A DNA stretch of 64,000 bases, taken from Branchiostoma floridae (lineage: Eukaryota > Chordata > Leptocardii > Amphioxiformes > Branchiostomatidae). The notes below the pieces were generated by a model, which was not told the DNA's origin, made no database searches, and saw only the letters and a list, made by a program, of their open reading frames with translations. The DNA lies in the NCBI RefSeq assembly GCF_000003815.2, contig NC_049983.1, positions 14,860,683-14,924,682 on the forward strand, given 5' to 3'. This document shows, piece by piece, positions 1-45,952 of this stretch. The translations under genes and the position numbers were made by a program. Every line of letters begins with the position of its first letter. Positions within the stretch are counted from its first letter, which is position 1.

Positions 1-2955
1 TCGAGACCAATAAGTACTAAACAAATATACTTGCAGCTGGCTAGATCTCTGCTGAATTATGGAGTTTGTCAGGCCTAGGCCTCCATTCCACTTGGCGCGC
101 TGAGACGTCGCTGAAACCTCAACTGGATTTGTGTGACATTACTTTTACAATTAAAATATCATGCAAAATGTAAAAGTACTGCTGAAATACAGCAAAACAC
201 ACAAATCGCAAATAGACTCATTTATTTTATATATGAAATCCGTTGAGAGATTTTTGTCAAATTTAAGGTCAAACAGTGTACCTTTGGCAAGTCGAACTGA
301 AGACCGCAGGCCGTGGAAGACTTATGTTGATTGTATTGCTGCCCCTACGGGCGATGAGGCGAGTCCTTGGGGTACTATGTAACAATGTCCCTTTCACACC
401 ATCCCGAATGGTGTCTCTCGTTTGTTCATTCTCTCATTTGTTATTTCAGAAAGTATGAAATGATGACCTCAGGGTCTTGCATACAGCTGCCATTTTGTAA
501 CTATCATTTGTCTTACTGTTTACTACCAGTCCTTAATGACAAAATGTGTGAGGGCTGTATGGTCAAAGGGATCCATCTTTGTTTGTGAGAAGGCATTACA
601 CAAAAGTTACTCCATCTGGCAGCGATCCCTTTGATTTAGTGATAGATGCCGTCGTTTTACAGCTGCCCGTTTCATCGTGCCATTATTCACTATATATGTA
701 GGCCACAAATGCAATGATACATCTCTAGAATTCACAAGTTCTACGCATGTCCATAATTAGTTGCAGACACGTTAGGCTATTAAAATTCATACTGTCTATG
801 TCTATGATTAGCCGTTAATCTGCTTGATGAATTCAAAACAGCATCTTGAGCAATCGATCAAGTGTATCTGGAAATGAAACAGCACTTGCTAAGTACCAGC
901 CTTAGTTATAGCTTTGCATTAGTAAGCGCGACCAATTTGTACGTTACCATTGCACACTGGTATACACGTGACCGCTTCAGTGATGTATCTGGTTTAACGA
1001 CCACTATTACAGAAATTATTCGTTATCAATACACATTGTATCTGTTAAGCACACTAAGTTTTTGGCTGCGAATTTTGAAAGAAAAAGTTGCAAAGTCTGA
1101 TACATCCGAAAATGACGATTGATGCAACAGTGTACCGGTAATGATTGAGAATGATTATTGTTACGTTATCTCTCTCGAACATTAACGTGGTGCCGCTCCA
1201 CAAGGCAGCTAACTACACATGTAATCATCTTAGTTTCGCTTATTCCTAAAAGGATGGAGGATGTGATGCTACAAAATTATTTAAGAATGTTGTAAGATCA
1301 AGCAGTTGAAGATGCAGATGACTAGAATCAAGTAACGTTGTTGAAGAGTATTGAAACAAATTCACTGATTCATGATAAATGATAAAAACGTTTGACACTT
1401 TGTCAGAGATCTGCGTTTCCAAAACGTTACCATACTACGGGGACTTGCTTGAAGGCAGGCATAAAGATAAACATTTTGCTAAATGTATAATTAGCCAGCT
1501 TGTCATGAAATTTTATTTGATATTGCTTAATGATATCTCTTATGTCCTTGGACGTCCTTGTCCTTCATAGACTTTAGTGTGGATCAATTTGTTCTGGTGG
1601 CCTGTTTCAAATGGGACATTTGGAAAAGAGTCTCTACGACGGTAGTTACGAGTGTATTAGATATCACGGACCTGAGTGGTATCTAGAATGATGACAGCGA
1701 CCCATGAAAAGGTTAACACATCCTGTAAATTGGAAATGTCTCAATATGCTACACTCTAAATGCCAAATATGACAACTTCTTCTTGGCAATAAGGCAGCAG
1801 TCAGTGGTAAATCCATGTCCACATAAAAGTCGGTTTGCATTTGATTACTTCTTAAAACGTTGGGTGGGAGGCGAGAGTGTACGTACATGACTAAGAAGAA
1901 AAATGTTGAATATATGAGGTGCCGTTGAGGCAAATGTATAATGTTTGTGAACATAGAGCTGGAGGGTCAAAATTGATAAGTTAAATGGTAAAAGAACATA
2001 TTGTTGTAACAAAGGCAGAAGCCATCATTCGACAACATTCAACATTTATGACGACTTCAGAGACTGCTGCGGCAATTTTGCTGATGGTTGGTTGATAGGA
2101 ATATGATTACCTTTCCCATTACAACATGACTGAGACTTGGAGAGCGTCCAAAATCATTTAATGTGCTATCAGCAGGCGGAACCCCGGATAGATATCATGG
2201 TCGCCTTCATCATCAGCAACAAGTAACTTTTCTTTATTAAAGCTCCCATATACTGACCGTAACGGGAGACGGACTACTTCCTGACCACTGACACTCCACT
2301 CTAATTTATCTTAACTCGACATCCGGACTCGTCACACTATTCCTTAAAACGACCGCATTAATGGCGAAACTATAATTGAATCCGTCTGTGGTGACAATTT
2401 ACCGTGCTGATTAAAATCTGTAGGGCGCTGTGCCGATTCAACAAGTGGCGAATTCACGTCCTCCCTTTGTGGTCGATAATTCCTGTGGAAATAAGGTGGA
2501 GACATTAACACTAGATTCCACCCACCGAATGGGAACTGAATTTCCCTGGTAATGTCGGTTGGTTTCCTTTCACTTTATTCTTATCTCACGTAACACTTAT
2601 ATGTGGACATGAGTGCTATAAAACATCATTACAGACGGCACAAGCATCGAGGTAACGACCGTACATGGTAGAGCATCTCCTAACGGCATGATCTTGTCTG
2701 ACGCTCATGTAGGTCCGCCCGCTCCTATCCTTCTGGAGCATCGGGCAAAGAGAGAAGAATTCAAGCTCGCAATTGATTTTGCCCATGGTGAACATTTGTC
2801 GATTTCACTGCTGCAGAAAGCCGTTAAACGAGCCGCGCCCAACTCGTGAAAAGATCTGTGGCACTAATCTGTGGTACCGTGAAATAAGTACATGGTAGTG
2901 TCTCACTTTCCAAAGTCGACGAGAGGACCACCCCTTTCAATGGGTTAAAGTGGCT
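1..2955. other. Intergenic, no gene recognised
   Basis: I see no convincing exon here on either strand. Open frames are short, lack recognisable motifs and have no flanking splice-site pattern that extends them. The stretch just before the LINE remnant (about 2640-2955) may also belong to that element but is too decayed to align by eye. Confidence 0.5.
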
Positions 2956-3175
2956 AAGTTACTGGGCGTGTACATCAAAGCACATCTCAGATGAAACGCC
3001 CATGTAAACTCAATGGTAAAGAAAGGTAGCATGAGAAAAAAATGTTGACTGTCTACAGAAGCCCTGGTCACCATCTACTTTAGCTCCATCCGACCAGTGT
3101 GAGAATAAAAATTCAAATATTTAGCTGAATGTTACCGTGCGCCTACAATCTGACTACTGCAAAGAGTTTGGTGGG
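2956..3175 (+). mobile_element. Decayed LINE (non-LTR) reverse-transcriptase remnant
   Basis: Frame-broken translation gives pieces typical of the C-terminal half of CR1/Jockey-type reverse transcriptases. They are KLLGVYI (from 2956), then LR-stop-NAHVNSMVKK where the stop sits at the usual Trp. EALVTIYFSSIRPV follows (3058-3099) and RLQSDYCKEF (about 3141-3170). Order and spacing match the family block 'KLLGV..I...L.W..HV..i..k', '..l..iY.sfIRPvlEYa' and 'l...q...lE'. In-frame stops and frame shifts mean it is dead. The clade is not resolved. Confidence 0.7.
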
Positions 3176-3190
3176 TTCATCTTTCACAAG

Positions 3191-3420
3191 CGGTTGTTGC
3201 CCTGCTATATGTTGGAGAAGTAATGTGTCCGTCTTAAGTTCGATACTTGGCCTGTGCGCCTAATAACCAATTATCAGAAATCCCCTCTTAACGATAACAA
3301 AATAGCGGTTGTTGCCCTACTATCATGCTAGAGGAGTCATGTGTAGATTTTCAGTTGGAGACCTGGCCTGCCCAACAACAACTAATCATCCAAAATCCCA
3401 TCTCAATGATGGTAAGATTA
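3191..3420. repeat. Two-copy tandem duplication, ~115 bp
   Basis: The string cggttgttgccct occurs at 3191 and again at 3306. The following ~100 bases are alignable but diverged, with shared blocks such as a gag-agt-atgtgt segment and a c-tggcctg segment. It directly follows the LINE remnant and may derive from it. Confidence 0.5.
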
Positions 3421-5423
3421 TTGTACGTGAACTACTAAAAATCAACACATCATGATCCAGCCTTCGCAATGCATTACATGTACCTTACGTGTAAACTTGT
3501 AAGGTATGCAGACTGGGTAGCCTGACATTATAAAAGAATTCCTGAGCCCAATATGAAGTGCTCCGTTGTAATTGAGGATTACAGTATAAAGGTCAGTAGT
3601 GCGCCAAAAGTTTGACTTAAAGGAATTCTATTCTTCATGTTATCGGTGAATCCCACAGATGCGCACGAGAGGAAATTAATTATGGACGTTTATGATCGGA
3701 GCATGACCCAGAATAACCTTACAATCGGAAAGCAATAAAATCGTATTATCACCACCGTGTGCATATGTCCTGTCGATGCATGGCATTAAATCTGCCAGAG
3801 AAGGGCAAGCCAACAGGAAGTGATGGACATACCTGAGCAACTTCTAGTGCTTATAGGAAACAGTTTGTATGAGTCACGTACGTATGTGGCAAGGCGCAAT
3901 ATTCAAATGCAACTAGTGACTGCGACGAATATGATATCATACATGATAACAGTTGCAGTACAGTCAACAGCTTCTGGGAGATTTAAAGTTTAATTTACAG
4001 CGGTCCACACTAACCAAAACTGATCTCTGACTCAGACAACAGGGTTGACATGGAGGAAACGTTTAGTCGCCTGTTCCAGAGCCAACCAGTGATGATGATG
4101 ATAACAGCTACACCAGCAACTGTCGATAGATTTGTCTCTTTACAAAGTGAACTATTGCCTTGTGTAAGAAGTATACTAAACGTAAAAATACACATATGAC
4201 AGTTGAGAGCTGTAAGGTGAAACTCATCGTACACTGCATATTCTGTAGCACGCAAGCGTAAACCCATACTGGATCCGTTAATGCACCTTTTGATTTAACA
4301 CGCTTGTTTCCATGGACAATTATCGACAGTATGAACCTGACTGATGACAGGAACTAGACGTAACCGGGTCTCTCCGATAATAGGGAACTTCAGATGCTCC
4401 CCTCGGGACGCTATCTGACCGTTATCTCTATTCTAACATTAATATGCATTCATGAGGATTAAAACTTTAAAAGGCTATCTCATCTGAAGAGGCAGTCAAG
4501 CTAGGTAAGTCTTGGGCTTTAACAAAAATAGTTCTGGGCTACTAGTTCAGGGGATAAGACCACAGGTCACGGCATACAATATGATGTTGACTGTACACAA
4601 ACGTTAGTTGAAGGGGGAAGATCAAAGTTGACTTTGGACCTCCTCTACAGTTTGGCAGACATCCATGAAATGTCTAGAGAATGTCCCAAATGCTCAACTC
4701 CTTGGGCTTAAGCAATTTCATCATCAACAGGGCGCTGTGTGTAAATGAGGTTTCGTTCTCTTGGCACATCCCAGCTATCCTTGTATTTGCACTATATAGT
4801 AAGATTAAAAATTAATATGTGTGCAACGAAGACAGGAAACCCTCTTCGACAGTGCACTCATAAACATCGAGATAACAAATTATAGTTTTTGTGTAATCTC
4901 GCTGCTCACATAGAAAGTCATATCTTCAGAGATTCATTCAGAACCTGATTTTTGGCTTCCTTTCTGAAACAGCATGTGCCATACCGTAAATGTCCGATAT
5001 AAGAAAAATGTTTATGTCCAACTGAATCACGCTTCCACTCCGTTCTGGTCTAAACCTCTGTCATTACGAAAATTCTCCTTCAGCTTACGTAAGCCACCAT
5101 GGTTTGAAATAAGGACTGGATTGATTTCTTGGACTAGGATCAGAGGACGGCGGAATCACGGAACAAATCCCCTTGGGCGGACGGTGGCATTAGTGTTTCG
5201 GGTTGTAATCATGAGGAATAGTTGGATTGAAGCGGGCGCGACAATGTCATTGTGTAGAACCCCTCATTGTTGGCGTAAGGCCAGCACGACTTAAGGCGTA
5301 CAGGCCGATAGGGTAAGGTAGGAGTGGTGAATGATGGGCCCAGGAATGCTGATACGACAGGATGGTGATAGATTTTTCCTCCTACCTTTCTGCTTCGAGC
5401 AATCTGTCCAACCCTATCTCTGC

Positions 5424-5520
5424 GTACATCTAAGTGCGTCTATGTGCGTGTGTGTGCACGTGTGTCGTGTGTGTGTGTGCGTGCGTGTGTGTGTGTGTGT
5501 GTGTGTGCGCGTGTGTGTCA
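5424..5520. repeat. TG/CG microsatellite
   Basis: Alternating gt-rich tract with interspersed gc steps. Open frames here, rich in Cys and Val, are artefacts of the repeat. Confidence 0.9.
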
Positions 5521-8500
5521 ACGAGATACAAAGACTTTGCTCAATTTACATCTGATAGACATTCCACACAGCGGACGAAGACTGATTCGTCCACATGTAA
5601 ATTGATATTTGGACGAAGGTTCTCGACCAAATGTGTTGTAACTTCGGCAGGTAATCTTTGAGTCACTGGCACCGGCGTGCATTACTTTCAACACAATAGT
5701 TCACCTTGTCTAGGTAAATGTGCCTAAGGCGCCCTCCCGTTGATGCTTGTCAGATATGCCTTGAAGCATCGAGGAGAAAAATGAGATTGATTTTTGTACG
5801 CTCTAAAATGGACCACTATACGTCACAGGCGTCGACTCACGGGCGGAAATTCGCACGTGGTGATATAAATCTTTAGCTAAGGTACCAATTAGGCAAATGT
5901 ACCGAACCTCTCTGGTGACTTGTAAAGTGTATCATTAAACATTTGAGAAAGTACGCTGATGTAAACATTACGCATGATCAGATACATGCTAGATCAGTAA
6001 CCATTACATAATGGCGGTACCAACAACAGAAGTTTGCACCGGTGCGGCACTGTGGGGTTCGTTGACTGCGGCACTGCTGTGTTATTTTCGCCGATTTTTT
6101 ATAATCTAGATATTGCGTTATACGTAAAAGTATGAATTAGAGGACAGCAAAATACACAAAACGTAAGAAAATCCGTTCTTTATCTCTGTCTGAAATTCGT
6201 GGAGTATCTTTCGAACCCCGCAGTGCCGCACCGGAGCCCCAAGTGCATTGAGATAACACCTAAAGCTGACTAAATGTTCCGTTAGGACATATGACAGTGA
6301 CGGAGCGTGCGTGTTAGACACCACGCAGGGCAGAGCTGGGTAATACGTCACTGAAATCCGCTCGGAAAGCTGGGTGTGATGGTAGTCCTTCTCCACACCT
6401 CCGTTCTCTGGGCTTGTAATCGCCACACCTTCACTTTGCATGGGCATCAATCATCAATTTACTTTCAACATGTTTACCAGACGTCTAGATCAACAAACTT
6501 TAATTCATTTGTTACCAAGAAAAACATTTGGAAGAAGTACGTATGCATAGTGTTTAGGGGAATTTACGGTGGAGCAAGGCTATAAAAATATCCAAAACAA
6601 AACACCACGTAGCGATTGATATTCTGTTGATGTTGTTGCTGCTACGAGCTGGTTCAAAACTACAGTCTACTTTGATAATTATTATCTATATCATGATATT
6701 TCTATTTTCCTGGAGATGATTATTTTTTAGTCGAAAAATATGAAGCAATATTTTTCGAAGTACGACAACCAGAGGGATAAAAAGTCACGACAATAACTAC
6801 ATATATATACAACACGCGAATCAGCGCATATAGGTAAGGCACACAGCAGCCCAGCGTGACACGACATTGGCCTTCACCCCGGGCCCCATACAGCACGCAC
6901 GCGGGATCAGGTCCATGTGAAAAGCCAGCTTTACATGACATCTTAATGACGCGCTACAAGATAAACGACTTAAAGAAGCGGCTCGGGACTGTGACGAGAA
7001 TACTCAGCAAGCTACGGAAGAAATGTTTAATGGCAAAAAAAACTACAAAGGTTCGACAGAGAGTCCTGACACAGCATAATGTAGTTTTGAGAGCTAGCGG
7101 TCAAATTTTCAAGCTTAAGTTAAGCTGAAATCTTATTTTATCTTAAACAAAAAGCTATGACATTTCAACTTCAATAAAGGTTAGACATCCTGGTAGAAAA
7201 TTATGTATAACAAAAAATCAAGCAGCTGGATATTCAGATGTTTCAGACAGCACCCACCATCCTGAGAATGGTGTCAATCACTGACAGAATCTATTGGATG
7301 TTGTCTGAAACTTGTGTCTCTTTAGAAAATTAATCCAGTTGCTTTATTGCATTTGTATTACGTGCTGGTCGATGTCTTTCAACGTTTGTAGAAGTTAAGA
7401 AATAGTGGTTAGTTTTGAAATAGACTTGTTCTTCCTTACCTTGACTTTATGAAACTAAAATACGGAAAAGAACGGAGTAGGATCTTTATTCTTAGTTTAG
7501 AACCATTAGGGAACGAAGGTACCGGATATCAATACGCGAAACAAGCTGTCTGTCTAGCCAGTGACCTTTCTAACAATCATGATTGTAAATAATGAACGCG
7601 TGTGACGTTCAACCGCACGTAGTATGCATCAATTCAGGCAAAAGGAGCGGATGAGGCAATGACCTTTGTAATACAAAGGGAGCGATGACCCTCTGATGCT
7701 GGGATGTCTTAAGAATAAAGTGAAAGTGTCGTGGGCGCCGTCATTACATTCTTTATTGCATGAGGAGATGGATTATAAGATTTACCTTGGCCTTGAATCT
7801 TGCAGTGAGTCGCTTCTTTAGCATCCTTTTCATTATCGAACCATCCACTACTGAAGATCCTGGTATGTAAGGGGTCATTCGCGTTGAAACGATAGGGGTT
7901 CTGTGTCTGATTCTGTGTCGTAAACGATGGCTGTGAAGGTTAATACGTTCTTCAATGCCTACATACAGCAAACAGCTACATAGAGCGTTTTTAGTTATTT
8001 ACAACCTGACTTTAACGATCGACAACTCCTGAACAGCAACTGCTATTCTTACTTTCCTGTTGATCGTTAACCGTTGTGTGAACATAACATATTACCATGA
8101 TCATAACAAGAGAAGCAATTAGCGGTATCGATCAATTTTCAAACAATGGTCAAAACATGCAGTGAATTGATTGGTTCAAGCAGGCTCAATGGGGATTGAT
8201 TTTGGCGTGACTGTTTTTGTGAATTTATGACGAACGCGGGCGACAACTGCCATGTTGAGAAATACTGAGGACGTAACGGTCGATGCCGAGATCGATAACT
8301 TGTTGCTGCAGACTGACGCGCATTCGGCAGTACGTAGAGATGCTTTTGCCATATACGCAAGTTTTTCTTGCTGTGTATGTAAGCTTTGAATCCTATAAAT
8401 TGTCCATCCTATATGTGTTGTGTCGACTGCCGAATATCACAGGATGGCTCCCTACAACATGTTTATGTCTTACAAGACATCATCGAACTATTCTTTTTAT

Positions 8501-11279
8501 ATCTTTCGAGCTCCATCGTTTGTGCATGTACATCGTGTCTGAGTACATCGGTGTATCGTATGGAGACTTGTTAGAGTAAACTGCAGTATTTGAAATTCAA
8601 TGCTGTATTCCAAGTGGGTTCGGTTAAGTCACGGAACTTAGATTACTTTATCCATACCAGATAGAACTAGGAAGGGGGAGTCAGGGCTTGCGCTTTTAGA
8701 TAATATGACCCATTAATTCGATCTTATCATTGTATTCATTTCTGTACATTTATGCATCCTTGTACTCTTGCAAATTGCATTGCACTCTTTGTTTGAGGGC
8801 GGCGCTAACATAAGTAGATATAGCTTGAGAGCGTCGCCATCTTGTCTGTGCATGTTTATTTATGTTTGCTCAATAAAAGAGTATTTCCAGTTACAGATTT
8901 ATGTTTCGCTGAATAGGTTTCTATCCCCATGCTTGATTTCATTTTCTCTTGTGACTTTTGGTTGGGGCTAGGTGAAAACAGAACTAATTTGTCACGGTAG
9001 CGTTCTACAACAACTTGTGTTTTGCATGTCTGTACTAGCGTAATCAGTGTCCCCGGGAAGACATTGCCGACGGCAACAGTACAGGGGACATTTGTCAATG
9101 TCCCCTTAATAAACCTCTACCCGCTGTGCTAATCCCCTATTAAGATAGTTGAGTGGGACCGTCCAAACTAATAATCCTGCAGGGCGCAATCAAGTCTAAA
9201 ACAGCTTGACCCTTTCATCGATTTTGACAGCCGTGGAGTTGCCTGCCTGCCAATAGCTGGTCTGGTTTTCAAGCTAGTTATTAGTCTAGGGACATGCAGG
9301 TTTCGTTCTGCGGGTTTTGTGTCTGTAACACCTGGTGTGCGTGGGAGAACACTGACACGCAGTGGCGAATGTCACCGAATATGCTCTCTCTCTATATATG
9401 TCATATGTGGGGCTAGTCCATCAATAGGAACCACGGGAGAATCTCTTAGCGTGGGGTATTGATTTGTGAAACATATGAGACATGTACATTCGACTCTTCT
9501 CAATCTACTGAGAGTCAATGAGTTACAGATAACATGCGATATAGTTGCATCATTCCCGAGTGAGCCCTCTGATGAAAATTAGCAACATTAGTCACAGATA
9601 ACGCACAAATTACGTAACGCACGCATGGGGCTGCTCTTTCAGTTTCATAGGGACCAGAATAGTCTAATAGGTACATTCCCAAAAGTCAAATATATTGAAT
9701 AATCATTTGTTTCGTTTTGTCAGCTCCAAAGTCGTGATCGATCTCTGTCTTTCTCTGCTAATTCCCTCAAATGATGATCAATGCACCTATATTTGGAAAA
9801 TGTGTATGAACGAAAATATGCCCTCCAGATAAATAGGAGAAAAGATGCGTCATCAAAAGCCCTGGAGAAACATTTTTAACGTTTAGGCTGCGGAAGAACA
9901 GAATCCGGCTGGGATGAAGGAGACAGGAAACATCAGTCAGCCCTCATATCGGCCTACAGTAGTAACTTATTAATAACGATGATATGGTAATCATGACACG
10001 TAATAGTCCTGGGATAGCGTCACCTTGACCTTACAATGACCCGATAAATGTTACATTGCCCTGATGGAGAACGCTAAACTCAGATTTACAGGAACAATTT
10101 TGCTTCAATCTAACCATGTCTTCTAATGCTCCACAAGGCTGTATAATCATCGAGGTGAGGATCTATGGTGTCAAATGTAACACGATGCCGTAAAATGTAA
10201 TCAAAGTTGATGGATGTGAGCGATATAAACGAACCGTTGATAGGGCGCAGTGACCACTCAATGACCCATGGTTTAGTGCCGGTCATAAGGGAACATTATG
10301 CCAGAGTAGAGGGTCGGCAGTAAACAACGAATAATTTTTCCACATCGTGCCATTGACACATCGCTTATTTATCAGTTCAAGGTTTTGTGTCATAAGTTTA
10401 TATACCAGAACTCTTCAGTCATTAAAAAAGAGCAATCGCTAGCTAGAAGCTTAAGCACAGGGCCACTGTATTCACAAAACTATCCGACTTTTTTTTTATA
10501 ACTTAGGTGTAGCCAAGTGGTTGTTACCTTTTAACAGCAGTACTTTGCGCTTTACTTCGCGTAAAAACACTCTACGTACGTACCACATAAAACTGTTTTT
10601 CCAGCACATATCATGTGTCCGTTGACTTGACCTTGGATATTGATAGTTTTATAGAACCTCATGACACGTATCCGTGATCTAGTACATTATTTCATATCAA
10701 CGTGACAGTATCCTTTATTAGATTCCACCAGAATGGGACAATCCTTCCAACACTAGTGTACTAATTGTTCCTGCTGTATGAAATAACGCACTCCATAAGG
10801 GCAGCAACGTTAACATTTTCCATTAAGCCACTGGTCCCCGTGCATCAGTCGCTGATAAGGGATAGTTCCGCTCGCACTAATTCTCCTGCAGCCATTATCA
10901 CGACCAGAATGGCAAAATAAATTGTTCCCAGAATCCATTCAGACAAAGAGACAGCACGTATCAGTTATTTGCAGATTTCCTGAAGTGTGGAGTGCATCGC
11001 CTGTTTAGGGAATATTTACCGACATGGATATCCAATACAAGCAGTGTCTGTGTTACTTCAAATCTTCTTGAAGTATGGAGGTAGTAACTGGAAGTACATC
11101 GTGTGAGGATATCAAGTGCCGATGGGAAACGTGACTGGCATGTCGATGTGAAGGGGAGAATGAGGAATGTGGTGCTGATAATATTTAACAGAATGTGCCC
11201 ATGAGACCAAGATGTTCCAGGGAAAATCGAAGGTCTGGAATAGCCGCCGTTAAAGAGCATCCCGCACGTTGCTTACGAC
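5521..11279. other. Intergenic, no gene recognised
   Basis: No exon with recognisable protein similarity, no RNA gene and no clear transposon terminus was found. Base composition is AT-leaning and unremarkable. Confidence 0.45.
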
Positions 11280-11683
11280 CTGAGTGTTTATTGGCCATGG
11301 TAAGGGTAAAAATCACATTAGAATCGTTGAGGCAGTTGTTGGTGGATAACGCACGCGCGAGTTTTCTCCGCCCTTTTCTTCTACTCCGTAAAGCTGTGCC
11401 GCGCTCTGCCGCGGTTCAAATCACGGCTAAGACCACCCTCCCAGCATTTGTAATTACTTTTGTATTGAGTAAGTAGGCGATCTCGCTCGAGTTTTTACAT
11501 AGACCATAAAACTCTTGACATCTATTAACGACCTGCTATCGACTTCCGCCCCTCCTACAGGATTGAGACGCGGTCCGAGCTCAGTACAAGAAGGGATACA
11601 GTCACGGAGGGCAGGAGACGCCGGCTTCGCGCAAACACTTGCGATAAATCGCTCGTAGCCGCCAGCGGAAGCAAGCGGTTCAA
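11280..11683 (+). promoter_or_regulatory. CpG-richer 5' flank / probable 5' UTR of the glutamate receptor
   Basis: GC and CpG content rise relative to the upstream 10 kb, with clusters such as gcacgcgcgag, ctgccgcggtt and gccggcttcgcgc. The first coding exon follows directly. A transcription start cannot be placed and no TATA box is obvious, so assignment as promoter plus 5' UTR is inferred from position and composition. Confidence 0.35.
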
Positions 11684-44057
<32,374 letters not shown>

Positions 44058-44463
44058 CAGGAACTGACGCCTTGCTTCACCGTAGAGCAAGAGCTACACA
44101 GACTATTAGATACTCCGGTAGAGGAACTGTTGCCTATTTCGTCGCCATCTTGTCATTGCCAAACCTTTCAGTGGCAAATCGTCCGATATTGTCGTGAATA
44201 TAAACGTGAATGTGCACAGCTAGCGCGGAAAGGACGTTTGTTGTGTATTATATTTTGATCAGGCGTCTCGTATTACGGTAAGCATGTTGAAATCGTCCAT
44301 TGCTGTCACTAATTTGGATAAGCTACAGGAAAAAAAGAAATATCTACACTAACAGTCTATAGGTGTTGAAAATTCGTGCTCAGCTCCGTGCCCTCTGCCG
44401 ATGTTTTGAAAATGACAGCTCCTAAAACCGGTCTGTTGCACCTCACAGGAAGCTAGAGTTTAA

Positions 44464-45433
44464 TTAACCCTATTCAGACCGGGCTGTTTTGGTCATCCCT
44501 GGACGGGGGGTGGGGGGTGGGGCTTTTGAGGCCCTCCACTTCTAAGTCCTATAACTCTTAGACGACGTGTCGTATTGCAACCAGATTTTCAGGAAATTAT
44601 ATTGACATAATATCTGACAATTTTAAGACGTTTGACGTTACGATAACGCAATATGACGTAATTATGACGTCATCAATTTGATTATATTGGCCAGACCCAT
44701 AAAAAAGGGTATTCTAAGAAAACTTCAAGTTTTGCTACAAAAATGTAACAGCAAGTGCAGATAACAGAATGGTAATGTTTGTTACGACATGTATTGCCAA
44801 TCGCAACTTCAATGACGTCAAACTGACGTCATAAAATGACGTCATGCACCATCTAATATACCAGTTGGGATCCGCCATATTATATCCACCACCTTGAATT
44901 TTCAAAAATACTTTTTTTGCTACAAATAATCACAAAAGGTAATGGAAATAGACTAAATATATTCTCAACACACTTAGATGGTTTTTGATGAAAAAATATC
45001 AGGTAGTTACAAATTCTAAGGGATAATAAGCTTGTTTTTCCTGACCTGGCCATACGGTCCGCCATCTTGGATTTTGGGCTGATGACGTCATCAAATTAGC
45101 ATAATTTATGAATATCTAATTATGAAAGATATTCTAAATAACATAGGATTTTATTTATGTAAGAAAATAGCAGCAATATAGCAAATAAAGTTAAAAAATA
45201 CATTGTTAGAACCGAAATTAGCGATTTTTGGCAAAACTGCCTATCAACAAACGGTTGCCATGGCAACAAGAAATAATGAGAATTTCGCCAAACTTTTTGA
45301 AATTGTTACCAACAATATTCTAGGAAAACTCACTGAATTTGGTGGCTCTAGCATAAGCCGTTCTGGCGTTATAAGACATCAAAGTTGCCGCAGGCCTCAA
45401 AAGCCCCCCCCCCCCCCGTCTGAATAGGGTTAA
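44464..45433. mobile_element. Non-autonomous piggyBac-type element (TTAA-flanked, 962 bp)
   Basis: TTAA at 44464-44467 and 45430-45433 flank inverted ends ccctattcagac (44468) and gtctgaataggg (to 45429). The similarity extends inward through a G-rich run and ggggcttttgaggcc. TTAA targets and CCY-type termini are the hallmarks of piggyBac transposons. No transposase is encoded. It lies 407 bp downstream of the receptor stop codon, possibly inside the 3' UTR. It also supplies an AATAAA (45184-45189). Confidence 0.85.
44654..45090. promoter_or_regulatory. Cluster of five perfect CRE octamers (TGACGTCA)
   Basis: Perfect palindromic TGACGTCA occurs at 44665-44672, 44813-44820, 44824-44831, 44837-44844 and 45083-45090. 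A one-off variant TGACGTAA lies at 44654-44661. TGACGTCA is the consensus site for CREB/ATF factors. All lie inside the piggyBac-type element. Function is inferred only from the motif. Confidence 0.5.
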
Positions 45434-45809
45434 AGCACACTAACATGCAGGCTATTGTGCCGTCTCCAACTGTGGTAGTAACCTTCTATTGTCTGGGTAT
45501 TTTGAAATCAATAATGAGAAAGGGCACTACGAGTGACAGGTATTCTCGCACTAACTTTTTCGATGCGATCAGGAAGCCATGTAGCGACTTTGAATGTTAT
45601 TGCAGTTCAAATGGTTAGCATTTCATGTTTACGAAAATCGTCTGATGTACACGAATTGGTGGCAGTGATGTCATTGTTGTCAATTCACGTCACATCTTGG
45701 TGAGGTATGTCGGCGTACATGTAAACTGTGATTTTATCGGAGATATAAGCTACAGATCGTATGATATGATGATTATGTAAATGATACGCCTGGAATCATT
45801 GTGTCATAT

Positions 45810-45815
45810 AATAAA
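45810..45815 (+). terminator. Candidate polyadenylation signal downstream of mGluR
   Basis: AATAAA 1.75 kb past the stop codon. An earlier AATAAA lies at 45184-45189 inside the mobile element. None is seen between the stop and that element. Which one is used cannot be told from sequence. Confidence 0.3.
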
Positions 45816-45835
45816 TAATAGGCATATCTGGAGTA

Positions 45836-45952
45836 GGAAGAATGCTAGGACCAACTATCTTTTTATGGTCGATACAACGTTATGTGACAATTGCATTTTG
45901 TGCTCAGCCGCAACTGCAAGCCAGGTCGAGTGCTAGCATTCTTCCTCTTCCT
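45836..45952. repeat. 15-bp inverted repeat, ~80 bp apart
   Basis: aggaagaatgctag near 45836 and ctagcattcttcct near 45936 are exact reverse complements. Possibly a tiny MITE, but no target duplication was identified. Confidence 0.5.
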
